A stretch of DNA of 64,000 nucleotides. Source: DATFDN01 sp963756545. GTDB taxonomy: Bacteria; Pseudomonadota; Alphaproteobacteria; Acetobacterales; Acetobacteraceae. The notes beneath the pieces are model-generated. The model ran no database searches. It was not told the origin of the DNA and worked only from the letters and a program-made list of their open reading frames with translations. How positions within the stretch are numbered: the stretch's first letter is position 1; every line of letters begins with the position of its first letter. This document shows, in pieces, positions 52,277 to 61,215 of the stretch. The stretch covers positions 434,001 to 498,000 of the forward strand of contig CAVWNY010000008.1 of the NCBI GenBank assembly GCA_963756545.1. Direction: 5' to 3'. Position numbers and translations under genes: made by a program.

Positions 52277-54055
52277 ATGTCTGATCTTTTCGCCGCGATG
52301 CGCGATGCCGTGCTCGCGGCGGTCGAAGCCCAGGGGGCGCTCGGCCCCGACATCAAGGCGCGCATCAACGTCGGACCGGCCCGCGAGGCCGCGCACGGCG
52401 ACATGGTGACCAATGCGGCCCTGGTCGCGGCGACGCCCGGGCGCAAGTCGCGTGAAATCGCCGAAACCATTGCCGCGACTTTGGGCGGCGATCCTCGCAT
52501 CGCCTCGGCCGAGGTCGCCGGCCCCGGATTTATCAACCTGCGGCTGCATCCGGCGACATTGAGCGCGATCCTTCCCCCGATCCTGCGCACGGGCGAGGCG
52601 TATGGCGACAGCGCCTCGGGAGGCGGGCTCGCGGTGAACGTGGAGTATGTCTCGGCCAACCCGACCGGCCCGCTGCACATCGGCCATTGCCGGGGCGCCG
52701 TGGTGGGGGACGCGCTGGCCAACCTGCTGGCCAAGGCGGGCTTCGCGGTCACGAAGGAATACTACGTCAACGACGCCGGCGCGCAGGTCGCCGCCCTCGC
52801 CTGGACGGCCTATTGGCGATACTTGCAGGCGATCGGCACCCCGCTGTCGGAGGACGAATTCGCCGCGCTCGCGCCGGGCGGCTTGCAATATCGCGGGGAC
52901 TACCTGGTCCCGGTGGGTGCGGTGCTCGCGGCGGCGCACGGATCGGCGCTCGCCGCCCCCGGTCACGGCCCGGCCGATCCCGCGCTGTGGTTCGACATTG
53001 TGCGCGAGGCGGCCGTCGCGGCGATGATGGAGGCGGTGCGTGAGGACCTCGACGCGCTCGGCGTGCGCCAGGACGTGTTCAGCTCCGAGCGCGCGCTGGT
53101 TGAGAGCGGCGCCGCCGATGCGGTGATCGCGCGCCTCGGCGCCGACGGGCTGATCTACGAGGGCATTCTCGAGCCGCCCAAGGGCAAGGTGCCGGAGGAC
53201 TGGGAGCCTCGGCCGCAGACGCTGTTCCGGGCCACCGCCTTCGGCGACGACGTCGACCGCCCGCTGCGCAAGTCCGACGGCTCCAACACCTACTTCGCCA
53301 ACGACATCGCCTATCACGCGGACAAGGTCGATCGCGGCTTCCGGCTGCTGATCGACGTGTTGGGCGCCGACCATGGCGGCTATGTGTCGCGCCTGAAGGC
53401 GGCGGTGAAGGCGGTCTCGCACGGGCAGTCGGCGCTGGAGGCGGTGTTGTGCCAGATCGTGCATGTCGTGCGCGGCGGCCAGCCCGTGCGGATGTCCAAG
53501 CGCGCCGGGACCTATGTCACCCTGCGGGATCTGATCGACGAGGTCGGCCGCGACGCCGTGCGCTTCACCATGCTGACGCGCAAGGCCGACGCGCAGATGG
53601 AGTTCGATCTGGATCAGGTGGTGGCGCAGACCCGCGACAACCCGGTCTTCTACGTGCAGTACGCGCACGCGCGCTGCCGCTCGGTCCTGCGCGCCGCCGT
53701 CGAGATGTTCGGCGCGGAGACTACCGCCGACGCCGCGCTGGCGAGCGTGCCGCTGGATGGGCTGCGGGCCGAGCCGGAAATGGCGCTGCTCCGTCGGCTT
53801 GCGCACTGGCCGCGCACTGTCGATGCCGCCGCTCATGCAAGGGAACCGCACCGAATCGCATTCTTTCTCTATGATTTAGCCAGCGACTTTCATATGCTGT
53901 GGAATAGAGGCAAGGACGATTCGACCCTGCGCTTCCTCCAGGCCGAGAACCGGGCGGACAGCCTCGCCCGGCTCGCCCTGGTGGCGGCCACCGCGGTCGT
54001 CATCCGATCGGGCCTCGGGGTGATGGGCGTCGCGCCCATCGAGGAAATGCGCTGA
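52277..54055 (+). CDS. argS: Arginyl-tRNA synthetase
   Basis: A class I synthetase of 592 residues that charges tRNA-Arg. It has the additional N-terminal domain, the HIGH motif in ANPTGPLHIGHCRGAVV, YYVNDAGAQV, a KMSKS-equivalent VRMSKRAGT and the DALR anticodon-binding domain at the C-terminus. I choose the ATG at 52277 (MSDLFAAMRDAV), after GGAGAGGAACAGCGGG; an upstream ATG at 52256 is possible. Confidence 0.96.
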   Translation: MSDLFAAMRDAVLAAVEAQGALGPDIKARINVGPAREAAHGDMVTNAALVAATPGRKSREIAETIAATLGGDPRIASAEVAGPGFINLRLHPATLSAILPPILRTGEAYGDSASGGGLAVNVEYVSANPTGPLHIGHCRGAVVGDALANLLAKAGFAVTKEYYVNDAGAQVAALAWTAYWRYLQAIGTPLSEDEFAALAPGGLQYRGDYLVPVGAVLAAAHGSALAAPGHGPADPALWFDIVREAAVAAMMEAVREDLDALGVRQDVFSSERALVESGAADAVIARLGADGLIYEGILEPPKGKVPEDWEPRPQTLFRATAFGDDVDRPLRKSDGSNTYFANDIAYHADKVDRGFRLLIDVLGADHGGYVSRLKAAVKAVSHGQSALEAVLCQIVHVVRGGQPVRMSKRAGTYVTLRDLIDEVGRDAVRFTMLTRKADAQMEFDLDQVVAQTRDNPVFYVQYAHARCRSVLRAAVEMFGAETTADAALASVPLDGLRAEPEMALLRRLAHWPRTVDAAAHAREPHRIAFFLYDLASDFHMLWNRGKDDSTLRFLQAENRADSLARLALVAATAVVIRSGLGVMGVAPIEEMR

Positions 54056-54090
54056 AGGCGCGGGCCCTCGCCCGCGCGGGAGAGGGTGAC

Positions 54091-54822
54091 GTGTCCGACG
54101 AAGTCGCAAGCCGACCGACCTATCGTGTGCCCCGCGCGGGGGGGATGGACCCCGCGACGAAGCGCCTCGCGCTGATCGCCGCCGGTCTGGGCGGCGTGCT
54201 GCTGGTCGTGCTGGGCGCCTGGTCCACGCTGGGCGTGCATCCTGGCCCGGTGCCGACCATCGCCGCCCCGTCCGGGCCGCTGCGGGTGAAGCCCGACAAT
54301 CCGGGCGGGCTGAAGGTCGCGAACGACCTGATCCTGTCCGGCGGGCTCAGTGATGCGGCGGGCGACAAGCTGGCCCCGGCGCCCGAGACGCCCGACCCGC
54401 AGGCGCTGAAGGCGCCGCCACCGCCCGCTCCGACGGTTGCGCAGCCTGTCTCGCGCGCGTTTCCCACGCCGCCGACTCCCTCCCTGGCACAGCCAGCGGC
54501 GCCTCCCCTGCCGATGGCAACGCATGCCGGGACCAAGCCCGCATCCTTCGCCCTCCCGGACGCCGCCCTCGCGCACGGCGCACAGGTCCAGCTCGCCGCG
54601 CTGCCGACCCGCCAGCGGGCGGAGGCCGAGTGGCAGGCCCTCGCCCGCCGCGACGCCCAGCTCTTGTCCGGACGCGCGCCAAGCTTCAGCGAGGTGGAGG
54701 TGAACGGCCGCACCTGGTGGCGCGTCCGCACCGGCGGCTTCGCCGACGAGGCGCAGGCCCGCGCGTTCTGCGAAAAGCTCCGCGCGACCGAGGGTTCGGC
54801 CTGCTCGGTGGCGCGATTCTGA
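54091..54822 (+). CDS. SPOR-domain membrane protein
   Basis: A 243-residue inner-membrane protein with a single transmembrane helix at about residues 27-47 (LALIAAGLGGVLLVVLGAW), a long Pro/Ala-rich periplasmic linker and a C-terminal SPOR domain (VQLAALPTRQRAEAEWQAL and RVRTGGFADEAQARAFCEKL), which binds denuded glycan at the division site. Start GTG at 54091 after GAGAGGGTGAC. It is 35 bp after argS, a common alphaproteobacterial pairing. Confidence 0.88.
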   Translation: MSDEVASRPTYRVPRAGGMDPATKRLALIAAGLGGVLLVVLGAWSTLGVHPGPVPTIAAPSGPLRVKPDNPGGLKVANDLILSGGLSDAAGDKLAPAPETPDPQALKAPPPPAPTVAQPVSRAFPTPPTPSLAQPAAPPLPMATHAGTKPASFALPDAALAHGAQVQLAALPTRQRAEAEWQALARRDAQLLSGRAPSFSEVEVNGRTWWRVRTGGFADEAQARAFCEKLRATEGSACSVARF

Positions 54823-54839
54823 GGTGGAGAAGGTCATAA

Positions 54840-54911
54840 TGCTGCCGCCGGGGATCGAACCCGGGGCCTCCCGCTTACCAAGCGGGTGCTCTACCGCTGA
54901 GCTACAGCAGC
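54840..54911 (-). tRNA. tRNA-Thr (anticodon GGT)
   Basis: The minus strand folds into a complete cloverleaf: acceptor GCTGCTG paired with CGGCAGC (one G-T pair), D arm GCTCAGCGGTAGAGC, anticodon stem CCCGC/GCGGG around TTGGTAA (anticodon GGT), and T arm CCGGG-TTCGATC-CCCGG. CCA is not encoded. It reads ACC/ACT codons. Confidence 0.95.
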
Positions 54912-55013
54912 TTGTTGAGCGACGCGCATGACCTCCTACAGGTGAGGCCGATGGGGTGCAAGCCTGAGCACCGGGTGGTGTTGAGACGGCCGCCCGGCTG
55001 AGTGATGCCAACT

Positions 55014-55763
55014 CTATTGTATTCCCACCGCCGTCCCCAACGTCTCCCCTATCGGGCAGTGCAGAACGAGGTCGGCGAGCGGGTCCATGTCGGTCGGCTC
55101 GCGGTTGAGGATGACGAGTGCGGCGCCGTTCTCCTTCGCCAGCCGGGGAAAGCCAGCGGCCGGATAGACCACCAGCGAGGACCCGATCGCCAGGAACAGG
55201 TCGCAGGCCAGTGTTTCCCGCTCGGCGCGGCGCATCGCCTCGACCGGCATCGACTGGCCGAACGAGATCGTCGCGGTCTTGACGAAGCCGAGGCAGCGCG
55301 CGCAGCGGGGCGCCTTGCCGTCTCGTTCGAAGCCGTCACGGATCGCGTCCAGCTCGTAGCGTGTTTCGCAGTCGACGCAGGCCGCGTAGGTGGTATTGCC
55401 GTGCAGCTCGACCACCGCCTCCGCCGGCACGCCGGAGGCCTGATGCAGCCCGTCGATGTTCTGGGTGATGACCGAAGCGACCTTGCCCTCGCGCACCAGC
55501 TCGGCCACGGCAACGTGGCCGCGATTGGGGCGGCCGGCGCGTAGCACCTCGTCCATCGCGAACCGCCGGCGCCAGGAGCAGACCCGCGCCGCCTCCGACC
55601 CCAGGAACGCCTCGAAGTCGATCGGGGCGTGACGGGTCCAGAGGCCGCCCGGGCTCCGGAAATCGGGGATGCCGGATTCCGTGCTGATGCCGGCTCCGGT
55701 GAACACGACCGCCCGACGCGCGCCGGCGAGCAGGTCTCTCAGACGCTGAATTTCCTGATCCAT
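55014..55763 (-). CDS. Sir2-family NAD-dependent protein deacylase
   Basis: A sirtuin of 249 residues that removes acyl groups from lysines using NAD+. It shows GAGISTESGIPDFRSPGG, the TQNIDGLHQ catalytic core with the active histidine in VELHGN, and a zinc site of two CxxC pairs (CVDC and CARC). I choose the ATG at 55763; a longer start at 55790 exists. Divergent from rpe. Confidence 0.92.
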   Translation of the reverse strand: MDQEIQRLRDLLAGARRAVVFTGAGISTESGIPDFRSPGGLWTRHAPIDFEAFLGSEAARVCSWRRRFAMDEVLRAGRPNRGHVAVAELVREGKVASVITQNIDGLHQASGVPAEAVVELHGNTTYAACVDCETRYELDAIRDGFERDGKAPRCARCLGFVKTATISFGQSMPVEAMRRAERETLACDLFLAIGSSLVVYPAAGFPRLAKENGAALVILNREPTDMDPLADLVLHCPIGETLGTAVGIQ

Positions 55764-55843
55764 GCGGGAAACTCTGCCAAGTTCCCGCATCCAGGACCAG
55801 CCGGCGCTTGTCCGACACGGAAGCGACTGAGTACAAGCACCCC

Positions 55844-56524
55844 ATGGATTCCCCCCGCCGCCATCGCCTTCTCGTCGCGCCCAGCCTGCTCGCCGCGGAT
55901 TTCAGCCGGCTCGCCGAGGAGGTCGCCGCCATCGAGGCGGCCGGCGCGGACTGGCTGCATCTCGACGTGATGGACGGGCACTTCGTCCCCAACATCAGCT
56001 TCGGCCCGCCGATCCTGAAGGCCTTGCGCGGTCGCACCCGGCTGCCGTTCGACGCGCACCTCATGATCGCCCCGGTCGATCCGTACGTCGCCGCCTTCGC
56101 CGAGGCCGGCGCCGACCACATCCTGGTCCATCCGGAGGCGGGGCCGCATCTGCACCGCACGCTTCAGCTCATCCAGGCGCACGGCAAGCGCGCCGGTGTC
56201 GTGCTGAACCCGGCGACACCGCCGGAGGCGGTCGGCTGGGTGCTCGATCTGGTGGACATCGTGCTGGTGATGACCGTCAACCCCGGCTTTGGCGGCCAGG
56301 CATTCCTGCCGTCGCAACTGCCGAAGATCGCGGCGTTGCGTCGCATGATCGACGAATCCGGCCGGCCCGTGCGCCTGTCGGTGGATGGCGGGGTGGAGCC
56401 CGCGACCGCGCGGCGGGCGGTGGCGGCGGGGGCTGACACGCTGGTCGCGGGCACCGCCGTGTTCGGCGCGTCCGACTATGGCGCGGCCGTCGCGGCGCTG
56501 CGCGCCGAAGGAGCACGGGCGTGA
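55844..56524 (+). CDS. rpe: Ribulose-phosphate 3-epimerase
   Basis: Interconverts ribulose- and xylulose-5-phosphate in the pentose phosphate pathway. TIM-barrel motifs are LVAPSLLAADFSRL, the metal-binding HLDVMDGHFVPN, PFDAHLMI, TVNPGFGGQAF with the catalytic region, and VDGGVEPATA. The ATG at 55844 gives 226 residues; an in-frame TTG at 55808 is less likely. Its stop overlaps the next gene as GTGA. Confidence 0.94.
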   Translation: MDSPRRHRLLVAPSLLAADFSRLAEEVAAIEAAGADWLHLDVMDGHFVPNISFGPPILKALRGRTRLPFDAHLMIAPVDPYVAAFAEAGADHILVHPEAGPHLHRTLQLIQAHGKRAGVVLNPATPPEAVGWVLDLVDIVLVMTVNPGFGGQAFLPSQLPKIAALRRMIDESGRPVRLSVDGGVEPATARRAVAAGADTLVAGTAVFGASDYGAAVAALRAEGARA

Positions 56525-58134
56525 CACCGAACGATCCGCGAAGCTGGCTGCGCGAGGCGCGCCGCGCCTTCGCCCGGCTGCCGAACCTTCATATCGGCAG
56601 CGTGCCGGACGCGCCGGCGCTGCCCGTGCGCGACCCGTGGCCTGGCGATCCCGCCCGTGCGGCGCGCCTGCTGAAGGGCGAGCTGGAATTGGGTGGCGCC
56701 ATCTGCGCGCTGCGGCCGGCCGGCGGCGGCAGTTTCCCGGATCCGTCCTCGGCCTCCGACATGCTGCGCGCGGGGGCCCATGGCTTCACTTGGCTGCGCG
56801 ACCTGCGCGCACTCGGCACCGACGCGGCGCGGCTGCGCGCCCGCGCACTGGTAGCCGATTGGATCGGCGGCCACGCCGCGGACCCGATCGCCGAGCGCCC
56901 GGACGTGATCGGCGCGCGGATAGCCGCCTGGCTCGGCCACTACGATTTCTTCTTTGCCTCCGCCGACGACGTGTTTCGCCAGAAGCTGATGACCCGCCTC
57001 GTCTCCGACGCGCGCGCCCTGTCGGCGGCACTGCCGGCCGAGGAAGTGGACCAGCGCGCGCTGACCGCACTGAAGGGCCTGATCGCGGCGGCGGTCGCCC
57101 TGCCCGAGCATGGCGGCTTTCTCGCGCGCGCGCTGCGCTTTCTGCCGCAGGAGATCGCGCGCCAGATTTTGTCGGACGGCTGCCATGCCGAGCGCAGCCC
57201 GGCCGCGCTGCTGGCCGCATTGCAGGATCTCACGGAAATCCGCGCCCTGCTGCAGGCCGCGCACGCCGAGGCTCCCGCCTCGCTGATCGCCGCGATCGAG
57301 CGCATGGGGCCGGCGCTGCGCGCGCTGCGCCACGCCGATGGCGGCCTCGCGCTGTTCAACGGCGCGAAGGAAGAGCACGCCGCGCTGATCGACCTCGTGT
57401 TGACCCAGGCCGGCCGCAGCGGGCGGGCGCCGGCCGCGCTGCCCGAGAGCGGATTCCATCGCCTCCAGGCCGGGCGCACCCTGCTGATCGTCAACACCGG
57501 CGCTCCGCCACCGCCCGGTCTTGACCGCAACGCCCATGCCGGCACGCTGTCGATGGAGATGTCGGTCGGGCGCGACCGCCTGATCGTCAACTGCGGCGCC
57601 TTCCCCGCCGGCCCCGCCGAGTGGCGCGGCGCCGCGCGCGCCACCGCCGCGCATTCGACGCTGGTGATCGCCGACACCAACTCCGCCGAGCTGCGCCCCG
57701 AGGGGTTCGGCCGGCGCCCGGTCGCGGTCGAGACCGAGCGACAGGAGGCGAACGGCGCGCACTGGCTGGAAGCGAGCCACGACGGCTGGCGCAAGCCCTT
57801 CGGCGCCATCCATCGCCGCCGCCTCTATGTGGCCGAGAGCGGCGAGGACGTGCGGGGCGAGGACGCGGTGGAAGCGCCGGCCCCGCAGCCATTCACCCTC
57901 CGCTTCCACCTGCACCCGAGCGTGCAGGCGAGCCTTCAGCAGGACAATGAGGCGGTGCTCCTGCGGCTGCCCGCGGGCGGCGGCTGGCGGCTGCGCGCGG
58001 ATGGGGCGCGGATGTCGCTTGAGGAGAGCATCTATCTCGGCGGCCCGCAGCCGCGCCGCGCCGAGCAGGTGGTGCTGACCGGCCTCGCCGACGAGCCGCA
58101 GCACGTGAAATGGGCGATCAGCAAGGTGAAGTAG
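56521..58134 (+). CDS. Heparinase II/III-family protein
   Basis: A 537-residue protein with an alpha/alpha-toroid N-terminal half (WLRDLRALGTDAARL, IGARIAAWLGHYDFF) and a C-terminal heparinase II/III-like beta domain (AHAGTLSMEMSVGRDRLIVNCG, AAHSTLVIADTNSAE). Members cleave uronic-acid polysaccharides, but this one has no signal peptide, and relatives are commonly encoded beside purH in alphaproteobacteria. Substrate unknown. GTG start coupled to rpe. Confidence 0.85.
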   Translation: MTPNDPRSWLREARRAFARLPNLHIGSVPDAPALPVRDPWPGDPARAARLLKGELELGGAICALRPAGGGSFPDPSSASDMLRAGAHGFTWLRDLRALGTDAARLRARALVADWIGGHAADPIAERPDVIGARIAAWLGHYDFFFASADDVFRQKLMTRLVSDARALSAALPAEEVDQRALTALKGLIAAAVALPEHGGFLARALRFLPQEIARQILSDGCHAERSPAALLAALQDLTEIRALLQAAHAEAPASLIAAIERMGPALRALRHADGGLALFNGAKEEHAALIDLVLTQAGRSGRAPAALPESGFHRLQAGRTLLIVNTGAPPPPGLDRNAHAGTLSMEMSVGRDRLIVNCGAFPAGPAEWRGAARATAAHSTLVIADTNSAELRPEGFGRRPVAVETERQEANGAHWLEASHDGWRKPFGAIHRRRLYVAESGEDVRGEDAVEAPAPQPFTLRFHLHPSVQASLQQDNEAVLLRLPAGGGWRLRADGARMSLEESIYLGGPQPRRAEQVVLTGLADEPQHVKWAISKVK

Positions 58135-58157
58135 AACGAGCCCGGCGAAGACAGCTT

Positions 58158-58177
58158 CCCTGCCGTCGCAGGCAGGG
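58158..58177. terminator. Hairpin after the heparinase-like gene
   Basis: CCCTGCC-GTCGCA-GGCAGGG forms a 7-bp GC-rich stem 23 bp after the stop. The following sequence is less GC-rich than average but has no T-run. Likely an end-of-operon hairpin for rpe and the heparinase-like gene; the rest of the 196-bp gap to the next gene shows nothing else clear. Confidence 0.5.
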
Positions 58178-58330
58178 CAATCGCATTTGACCAAACACCG
58201 TCATGGCCGGCGACATTGGATGGCTCGGATAACTCAGGGTGCGACCAGCTCGAAACCATAAACAGCCGGCGCGGGGGAAGACATACGCGATAGCCGTGCG
58301 CTTGCGGGAGGGGCTAAGGGTTCCTCCTTC

Positions 58331-59440
58331 GTGAAAATCATCGAAGTGACCAACGTCGATTTCTCGCTGCGGCACTTCCTGCTGCCTCTCATGCGCGGCA
58401 TCCGCGCGCGCGGGCACGCGGTCATCGGCGCCTGCGCCGAGGGACCGCTGCTGGCGGAGGTGCGCGTCGAGGGCTTCCGCGTCGTGGGCCTCCCGCTCGA
58501 ACGCACGCTGTCCGCTTCGGCGCATTGGCGCGCCTTCCGCGCGCTGGTCGCGCTGTTCCGCGCCGAGAAGCCCGACCTCGTCCACGCGCACATGCCCATC
58601 AGCGGCGTCCTCGCGCGCCTCGCGGCCAAGGCCGCTGGGGTTCCCCGGATCGCCTACACCGGGCATGGCTTCTGGTTCAACGCGCCGGGCTCCGTCCCGC
58701 GCCGCGCCGCCGGGCTGGCGATGGAGTGGCTGGGCGGGCGCTGCACGGACGTGTTCATGACCGTCTCGACCGAGGAGGCGGCGGACGCGCGCCGCCTCGG
58801 GATCAGCGCGGGCGCGGTCGCGATCGGCAACGGGCGCGACCCGGCGGTATTCCATCCCGATCCCGACGCGCGGGCGCGAATCCGTGCCGAGTTGGGCGCC
58901 CCCGAGGAACGGGTCGTGGTGCTCGCCGTCTCGCGGCTCGTCCGCCACAAGGGGTATCCGGAGCTGGCGCGGGCCATGCGCGACGTGCCCGATATCGACC
59001 TCTGGGTGGCCGGCGACCGTCTGCCCACCGATCGGGGCGAGGACATGGCGGCGTTGCTCGCCGGCGCGGGGCTGGGCGGGCGGCTGCTTATGCTCGGCTA
59101 CCGCGCCGATGTCCCCGCCCTGCTCGCGGCCTCGGACATTTTCGTCCTGCCGAGCCACTTCGAGGGCCTGCCGATGTCGGTGATCGAGGCGATGCTCACC
59201 GGCCTGCCCGTGGTGGCGACCGACATCAGGGGGCCGCGCGAGCAGGTGGTTTCCGGCGAGACGGGGCTGCTCGTGCCGCCGGGAGACGCCGGCGCACTCG
59301 CCGCCGCGCTGGCGAGCCTCGCGGGAAATCCGGCGCTGCGTGCGCGCATGGGCGCGGCCGGGCGGGCGCGGGCTACGGAGCTTTACGACGAGGCGCGCGT
59401 GCTGGCGCGCACGCTGGACCTGCTGGGCCTGGGGGTCTAA
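58331..59440 (+). CDS. Glycosyltransferase family 4 protein
   Basis: A 369-residue GT-B glycosyltransferase. It has the N-terminal donor-type beginning MKIIEVTNVDFSLRHFL, DLVHAHMPISGVLARLAA, and the family-4 C-terminal core VSRLVRHKGYPELA, FVLPSHFEGLPMSVIEAMLTG cut here at the EX7E region, and TGLLVPPGD. Probably used in capsule or exopolysaccharide assembly; sugar unknown. The start is GTG at 58331. Confidence 0.9.
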   Translation: MKIIEVTNVDFSLRHFLLPLMRGIRARGHAVIGACAEGPLLAEVRVEGFRVVGLPLERTLSASAHWRAFRALVALFRAEKPDLVHAHMPISGVLARLAAKAAGVPRIAYTGHGFWFNAPGSVPRRAAGLAMEWLGGRCTDVFMTVSTEEAADARRLGISAGAVAIGNGRDPAVFHPDPDARARIRAELGAPEERVVVLAVSRLVRHKGYPELARAMRDVPDIDLWVAGDRLPTDRGEDMAALLAGAGLGGRLLMLGYRADVPALLAASDIFVLPSHFEGLPMSVIEAMLTGLPVVATDIRGPREQVVSGETGLLVPPGDAGALAAALASLAGNPALRARMGAAGRARATELYDEARVLARTLDLLGLGV

Positions 59441-59471
59441 TCCGCGCCGAATGACGGCAGTCTCGCACTCG

Positions 59472-59565
59472 ACCCCTCCCCCCGACCCCCTCCCGCAAGG
59501 GGAGGGGGAGATGCATACCGCTCCGAACACCTCCCCTCCCCTTGCGGGAGGGGTCGGGGGAGGGG
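59472..59565. repeat. C-rich palindromic element upstream of purH
   Basis: Left arm 59472-59510 and right arm 59531-59565 are inverted copies (CCCTCCCGCAAGGGGAGGGG against its complement) around a 20-bp centre. The same element occurs inside the suf operon at 36292-36388. The right arm ends 19 bp before the purH start, so it lies in the purH leader. Confidence 0.88.
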
Positions 59566-59584
59566 TTCGCGCAGGCGCAGCCAC

Positions 59585-61159
59585 ATGAGCGACATCGTTC
59601 CCGTGCGCCGGGCCCTGATCTCCGTCTCGGACAAGGCGGGACTCGTGCCGTTCGCCCACTCGCTGGCCGCGCGTGCGGTTGAGATCCTGTCTACCGGCGG
59701 CTCGGCCCGCGTGCTGCGCGAGGCGGGGGTGCCGGTGACGGAGGTGTCCGCGCATACGGGGTTCCCGGAGATCCTGGACGGGCGCGTCAAGACCCTAGTG
59801 CCGCAGATCCACGGCGGCATCCTCGGCCGGCGCGACGTGGCGGAGCATGTGGCGCAGATGGCCGCGCACGGGATCGCGCCGATCGACCTCGTGGCGGTGA
59901 ACCTCTATCCGTTCGAGGAGACCGTCGCGTCCGGCGCGGCCGCCGCCGACTGCGTGGAAAACATCGACATTGGCGGCCCGGCGCTGATCCGCGCGGCGGC
60001 GAAGAACCACGATTTCGTCGCCATCCTGACCGAACCCGGCCAGTACCAGGCGCTGCTGGAGGAAATCGCGGCGCACGGCGGCACGACCCTCGCGCTGCGC
60101 CGCGTCCTGGCCGGAGCGGCCTATGCGCGCACGGCGGCTTACGACAGCGCCATCGCGTCCTGGTTCGCGTCGGACCGGGAGGAGGCGTTCCCGTCCCGGC
60201 TGACCATTGCGGGCACGCTGCGCCAGACCCTGCGCTACGGCGAGAATCCGCATCAGTCGGCCGGCTTCTATGCCACCAACGCACGGCCGGGCGTCGCGAC
60301 GGCCACGCAGGCGCAAGGCAAGGAGCTATCCTACAACAACCTCAACGACACCGACGCCGCCTTCGAGTGCGTGGCCGAGTTCGACCGGCCGGCGGTGGTG
60401 ATCGTCAAGCACGCCAACCCGTGCGGCGTGGCCCTCGGCGACACGCTGGCCGAGGCGTGGGACGGGGCGCTGCGCTGCGATCCCGTCTCGGCATTCGGCG
60501 GCGTCGTCGCGCTGAATCGCCGGCTGGATGAGGCGACCGCGGAGCGGATTGCGGCGATCTTCTCCGAGGTGATCGTGGCGCCCGACGTCGACGCGGCGGC
60601 GCGTGCGGTGCTCGCGCGCAAGAAGAACCTGCGGCTGCTGCTGACCGGTGGCCTGCCCGACCCCGCCGCGCCGGGGCTTGCGTTCCGCAGCGTCGCCGGG
60701 GGGTTTCTGGCGCAGACGCGCGATTCCGGGCGGATTGACGTGGAGGCCCTGAAGGTGGTGACGCGACGCGCGCCGACCGCCACGGAGCTGGCCGACCTCG
60801 TGTTCGCGTTTCGCGTCTGCAAGCATGTGAAGTCGAACGCGATCGTCTATGCGAAGGCCGGAGCGACGGTAGGCATCGGGGCGGGGCAGATGAGCCGGGT
60901 CGATTCCGCCCGCATCGCCGCCTGGAAGAGCGCGGAGGCGACGAAGGCGGCCGGCGCGGCCGAACCGCTCGCGAGTGGCAGCGTGGTTGCCTCGGACGCG
61001 TTCTTCCCGTTCGCCGACGGGCTGGAGGCGGCGATCGCGGCGGGCGCGACGGCGGTGATCCAGCCGGGCGGCTCGATCCGCGACGCCGAGGTTATCGAGG
61101 CGGCCGACGCGGCCGGCATCGCGATGGTGTTCACCGGGATGCGCCACTTCCGCCATTGA
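59585..61159 (+). CDS. purH: Bifunctional AICAR transformylase/IMP cyclohydrolase PurH
   Basis: Catalyses the last two steps of IMP synthesis. The 524-residue product has the cyclohydrolase domain first (RALISVSDKAGLVPFAHSLA, STGGSARVLREAG, DGRVKTLVPQIHGGIL) and the transformylase domain after about residue 200 (LRYGENPHQSAGFY, VIVKHANPCGVA, DAFFPFADGLEAAIAAGATA, VFTGMRHFRH at the end). Confidence 0.97.
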   Translation: MSDIVPVRRALISVSDKAGLVPFAHSLAARAVEILSTGGSARVLREAGVPVTEVSAHTGFPEILDGRVKTLVPQIHGGILGRRDVAEHVAQMAAHGIAPIDLVAVNLYPFEETVASGAAAADCVENIDIGGPALIRAAAKNHDFVAILTEPGQYQALLEEIAAHGGTTLALRRVLAGAAYARTAAYDSAIASWFASDREEAFPSRLTIAGTLRQTLRYGENPHQSAGFYATNARPGVATATQAQGKELSYNNLNDTDAAFECVAEFDRPAVVIVKHANPCGVALGDTLAEAWDGALRCDPVSAFGGVVALNRRLDEATAERIAAIFSEVIVAPDVDAAARAVLARKKNLRLLLTGGLPDPAAPGLAFRSVAGGFLAQTRDSGRIDVEALKVVTRRAPTATELADLVFAFRVCKHVKSNAIVYAKAGATVGIGAGQMSRVDSARIAAWKSAEATKAAGAAEPLASGSVVASDAFFPFADGLEAAIAAGATAVIQPGGSIRDAEVIEAADAAGIAMVFTGMRHFRH

Positions 61160-61175
61160 CGTCGTCGTGACACCC

Positions 61176-61208
61176 GTTTCATCGGGTCTTAACCGTCGGC
61201 GATGAAAC
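61176..61208. promoter_or_regulatory. Inverted repeat between purH and the GT2 gene
   Basis: GTTTCATCG and CGATGAAAC form a perfect 9-bp stem with a 15-base loop that contains TTAA. It lies just after purH and 7 bp before the next ATG; it may be a terminator, an operator or an RNA structure covering the start region. Confidence 0.5.
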
Positions 61209-61215
61209 TCGGGGC

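Noticed and set aside
54840..54911. tRNA-Thr as an integration site of a genomic island
   Set aside because: No integrase gene and no direct repeat of the tRNA 3' end were seen nearby; flanking genes are housekeeping.
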